From Rhodobacter sp. Har01 (GTDB lineage: Bacteria; Pseudomonadota; Alphaproteobacteria; Rhodobacterales; Rhodobacteraceae), in contig NZ_JAJCTD010000005.1 of NCBI RefSeq assembly GCF_020564565.1, positions 62,001 to 126,000 of the forward strand: DNA of 64,000 nt. Reading direction: 5' to 3'. Numbering within the stretch: position 1 is the first letter of the stretch; every line of letters begins with the position of its first letter. Positions 61,824 to 64,000 of the stretch are shown piece after piece. The notes below the pieces were generated by a model, which had not been told where the DNA came from, made no database searches, and saw only the letters and a list, made by a program, of their open reading frames with translations. The position numbers and the translations under genes are program-made.

Positions 61824-62183
61824 TCAGGCGGCGGGGTGGGCGGCATCCCAGGTCTTGAGCCAGCGTTTCGGCGCGGCATTGCGCCAGTCGCGGATCAGCC
61901 TTGGCCGGACCCAGGCGGGGTCGATGCGGCCGGCGCAGACCAGGACAAGGGCATGCGAAGCGTAATGGGGGTGCAGGAAGAAGGTGTCGGGGTCTGCCTG
62001 CATCAACATCTCGCGTTCGTCGCGGTCGGCACGGAACACGGCGGCGTCCTCAAAGGGCGACCACCAGACCCACATCTTGCCGTGCGCTTTCAACGCTTCG
62101 TGGCCCCAGGGGTGGGCGAGAGCAACCTCGGGCAGGTCCAGCGCCAGGGCAAAGGCCTTGAGCGTGGGCCAGTCGCGGATCAT
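61824..62183 (-). CDS. MmcQ/YjbR family DNA-binding-like protein
   Basis: A 119-residue YjbR-fold protein: LALDLPEVALAHPWGHEALK, GKMWVWWSPFEDAAVFRADR, and DPAWVRPRLIRDWRNAAPKR at the C-terminus. The fold resembles the CyaY-like/DNA-binding MmcQ family; its biological role is not established. The ATG at 62183 is the start, directly after the polA stop at 62185, so it is downstream in the polA transcript. Confidence 0.88.
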   Translation of the reverse strand: MIRDWPTLKAFALALDLPEVALAHPWGHEALKAHGKMWVWWSPFEDAAVFRADRDEREMLMQADPDTFFLHPHYASHALVLVCAGRIDPAWVRPRLIRDWRNAAPKRWLKTWDAAHPAA

Positions 62184-62184
62184 C

Positions 62185-64000
62185 TCAATGCGCCTCGGCC
62201 CAGCTGCGGCCCTTGCCGGCATCGACCACCAGCGGGACCTTCAGGGGTACGATGGGGTGGTTGGCCTGTTCCATGGTCTTGCGGGCGGCCGTGATCAGGG
62301 CGTCGGAGGCGTCTTCGTCGACCTCGAACAGCAACTCGTCATGCACTTGCAGCAGCATCGTTGCCGGCAGGCCTTCGATCGCTGCGGGCATCCGGATCAT
62401 GGCGCGGCGGATGATGTCGGCCGCGGTGCCCTGGATCGGCGCGTTGATCGCGGCGCGCTTGGCAAAGCCGGCGCCGGGGCCCTTGGCGTTGATCTCGGGG
62501 GTGTGGATCTTGCGGCCGAACAGGGTCTGCACGAAGCCGTTTTCCTGCGCGAACCTGACGGTTTCGGACATGTATTCCCGGATGCCCGGGAAGCGTTCGA
62601 AATAGCGGTCGATGAAGCCCTGCGCCTCGGCCCGCGGGATGCGCAGGTTGCGCGCCAGGCCGAAGCCCGAGATGCCGTAGATCACGCCGAAGTTGATCGC
62701 CTTGGCGCGGCGGCGGATGTCCGGCGTCATCTGGTCCAGTGGCACGTTGAACATCTCGGACGCGGTCAGCGCGTGGATATCCAGCCCGTCGCGGAACGCC
62801 TGTTGCAGCGACGGGATGTCGGCCATGTGTGCGAGGATGCGCAGTTCGATCTGGGAGTAGTCGAGCGATACCAGCACCCGGCCCTTCGGCGCCACGAAGG
62901 CCTCGCGGATGCGGCGGCCCTCCTCGGTGCGGACCGGGATGTTCTGCAGGTTCGGGTCGGTCGAGGCGAGCCGGCCGGTGTTCGCCCCGGCGATGCTGTA
63001 AGAGGTATGGACGCGGCCCGTCTCGGGGTTGATCGCCAGTTGCAGGGCATCGGTATAGGTCGATTTCAGCTTTGAAATCTGCCGCCAGTCCAGCACCTTG
63101 GCCGCCAGCCGGGCGCCCTGCGGGTGGCTGTCTTCCAGCGTGGTGATGTCTTCCAGGATGTCGGCGCCGGTGGTATAGGCGCCGGTCTTGCCCTTCTCGC
63201 CGCCCGGCACTGCCAACCGGTCGAACAGGATCTCGCCCAGTTGCTTGGGCGAACCGACGTTGAACGGCTGGCCGGCCAGGGCGTGGATCTCGTCCTCATA
63301 CTGCGCCAGCTTCTGGGCAAAGGCGTTCGACATCCGCGAAAGCGTGTCGCGGTCGACGATGATGCCCGCCATCTCCATCTCCGCCAGCACGGTCACCAGC
63401 GGGCGTTCCAGCGTCTCGTAGACGGTGGTGACCCGGGCACGGTGCAGTTGCGGCTTCAGGTGCTGCCACAGGCGCAGCGTCACGTCGGCATCCTCGGCGG
63501 CGTATTTCACCGCGTCGTCGATGGTGACCCGGTCGAAGGTGACCTGCGCCTTGCCGCTGCCCAGAAGCGGCTTGATCGGGATCGGGACGTGGCCAAGGTG
63601 GCGTTCCGACAACTCGTCCATGCCGTGGTTGTTCAGGCCTGACGACAGCGCATAGCTCATCAGCATGGTGTCGTCGAAGGGGGTGATGCGGATGCCGTGG
63701 CGGGCGAAGATCTTCCAGTCATACTTCATGTTCTGGCCGATCTTCAGGATCGCGGGGTCTTCCAGAACCGGTTTCAGGGCCTTGAGGGTTTCGCCCAGGT
63801 CAAGCTGGCCCTCGACCAGCGCCGAGGCGCCGAAGAGATCGCCGCCCCCCTGGGTATGACCCAGCGGAATATACGCCGCCTGCCCGGGATCGACCGAAAG
63901 CGAGATGCCCACCAACTCGGCGCGCATCTCGTCCAGGCTGGTGGTCTCGGTGTCGACGGCCACATGGCCGACCTCGCGGATGCGGGCGATCCATTGCGCA
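62185..64000 (-). CDS. polA: DNA polymerase I, C-terminal part (runs off window)
   Basis: Partial gene, 605 codons in the window; the N-terminal part lies beyond 64000. The 3'-5' exonuclease-like domain is present from the right edge (VAVDTETTSLDEMRA, KIGQNMKYDWKIFARHGI, KYAAEDADVTLR). The polymerase domain follows with motif A VSLDYSQIELRILAHM, motif B RRRAKAINFGVIYGISGFGL and motif C LLQVHDELLFEVDE. The stop is at 62185. It fills gaps and repairs DNA in the cytoplasm. Confidence 0.95.
   Translation of the reverse strand, partial: AQWIARIREVGHVAVDTETTSLDEMRAELVGISLSVDPGQAAYIPLGHTQGGGDLFGASALVEGQLDLGETLKALKPVLEDPAILKIGQNMKYDWKIFARHGIRITPFDDTMLMSYALSSGLNNHGMDELSERHLGHVPIPIKPLLGSGKAQVTFDRVTIDDAVKYAAEDADVTLRLWQHLKPQLHRARVTTVYETLERPLVTVLAEMEMAGIIVDRDTLSRMSNAFAQKLAQYEDEIHALAGQPFNVGSPKQLGEILFDRLAVPGGEKGKTGAYTTGADILEDITTLEDSHPQGARLAAKVLDWRQISKLKSTYTDALQLAINPETGRVHTSYSIAGANTGRLASTDPNLQNIPVRTEEGRRIREAFVAPKGRVLVSLDYSQIELRILAHMADIPSLQQAFRDGLDIHALTASEMFNVPLDQMTPDIRRRAKAINFGVIYGISGFGLARNLRIPRAEAQGFIDRYFERFPGIREYMSETVRFAQENGFVQTLFGRKIHTPEINAKGPGAGFAKRAAINAPIQGTAADIIRRAMIRMPAAIEGLPATMLLQVHDELLFEVDEDASDALITAARKTMEQANHPIVPLKVPLVVDAGKGRSWAEAH

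Overview
The window is high-GC DNA from an alphaproteobacterium, most likely a member of the Rhodobacteraceae/Paracoccaceae. Support for this comes from PuuD-type urate hydroxylase, a fused PuuE-UraD, DUF2125 and DUF5928-type proteins, TRAP and binding-protein ABC transporters, and an IS5-family (IS903-like) element. No rRNA, tRNA or CRISPR array was seen.

Layout. 0-8 kb: a small basic protein, a decayed ECF sigma gene, a Crp/Fnr regulator, an OmpA-like lipoprotein, a cupin/DUF6544 pair, a MacB-like export system (ATPase, permease, adaptor) and a DUF883/holin-like pair. 8-19 kb: a degraded IS5 copy, then a peptide-type ABC transporter with an M81 peptidase and an RpiR regulator, divergent from an N-acylamino-acid racemase and its GNAT partner, followed by a frameshifted HTH gene. 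19-26.5 kb: LysR regulator, class III aminotransferase, TRAP transporter and gamma-glutamyltransferase. 26.5-33.5 kb: a GntR-led operon with a spermidine-type ABC transporter, RraA-like and HpcH/HpaI-type enzymes and a GhrA-like dehydrogenase. 33.5-41.2 kb: two uncharacterised secreted proteins lying among gene remnants (an IS5 end, a broken domain, a multiply frameshifted membrane protein, a TPR-protein relic). 41.2 kb: a cold-shock gene with a clear terminator.

41.6-49.6 kb is the most unusual part. It is a minus-strand operon for a DMSO-reductase-family molybdoenzyme with its FeS subunit, a TorD-like chaperone, a second ferredoxin-like protein and a membrane-anchored six-haem cytochrome c that fuses a class I domain to five further haem sites. 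Three small exported or anchored proteins precede these genes. One consists mainly of 46 uninterrupted Gly-Met-(Ala/Glu) triplets between two W-x-C-T-Q-Y motifs. An FNR-like box lies upstream. No NrfD/DmsC-type quinol anchor is present, so the cytochrome probably links the enzyme to the respiratory chain. I do not recognise this combination as a described system.

49.9-57 kb holds purine (urate to ureidoglycolate) degradation: allA, ureidoglycine aminohydrolase, puuE-uraD, uraH and puuD, interleaved with an alpha/beta hydrolase and a DUF2125 protein. 57-64 kb: a TDT-like (TsoY-type) membrane protein gene broken by one in-frame TAG, a sulfotransferase divergent from a GT14-like glycosyltransferase, a HIT protein, a DUF1203 protein, an MmcQ/YjbR protein and the C-terminal part of DNA polymerase I running off the right edge.
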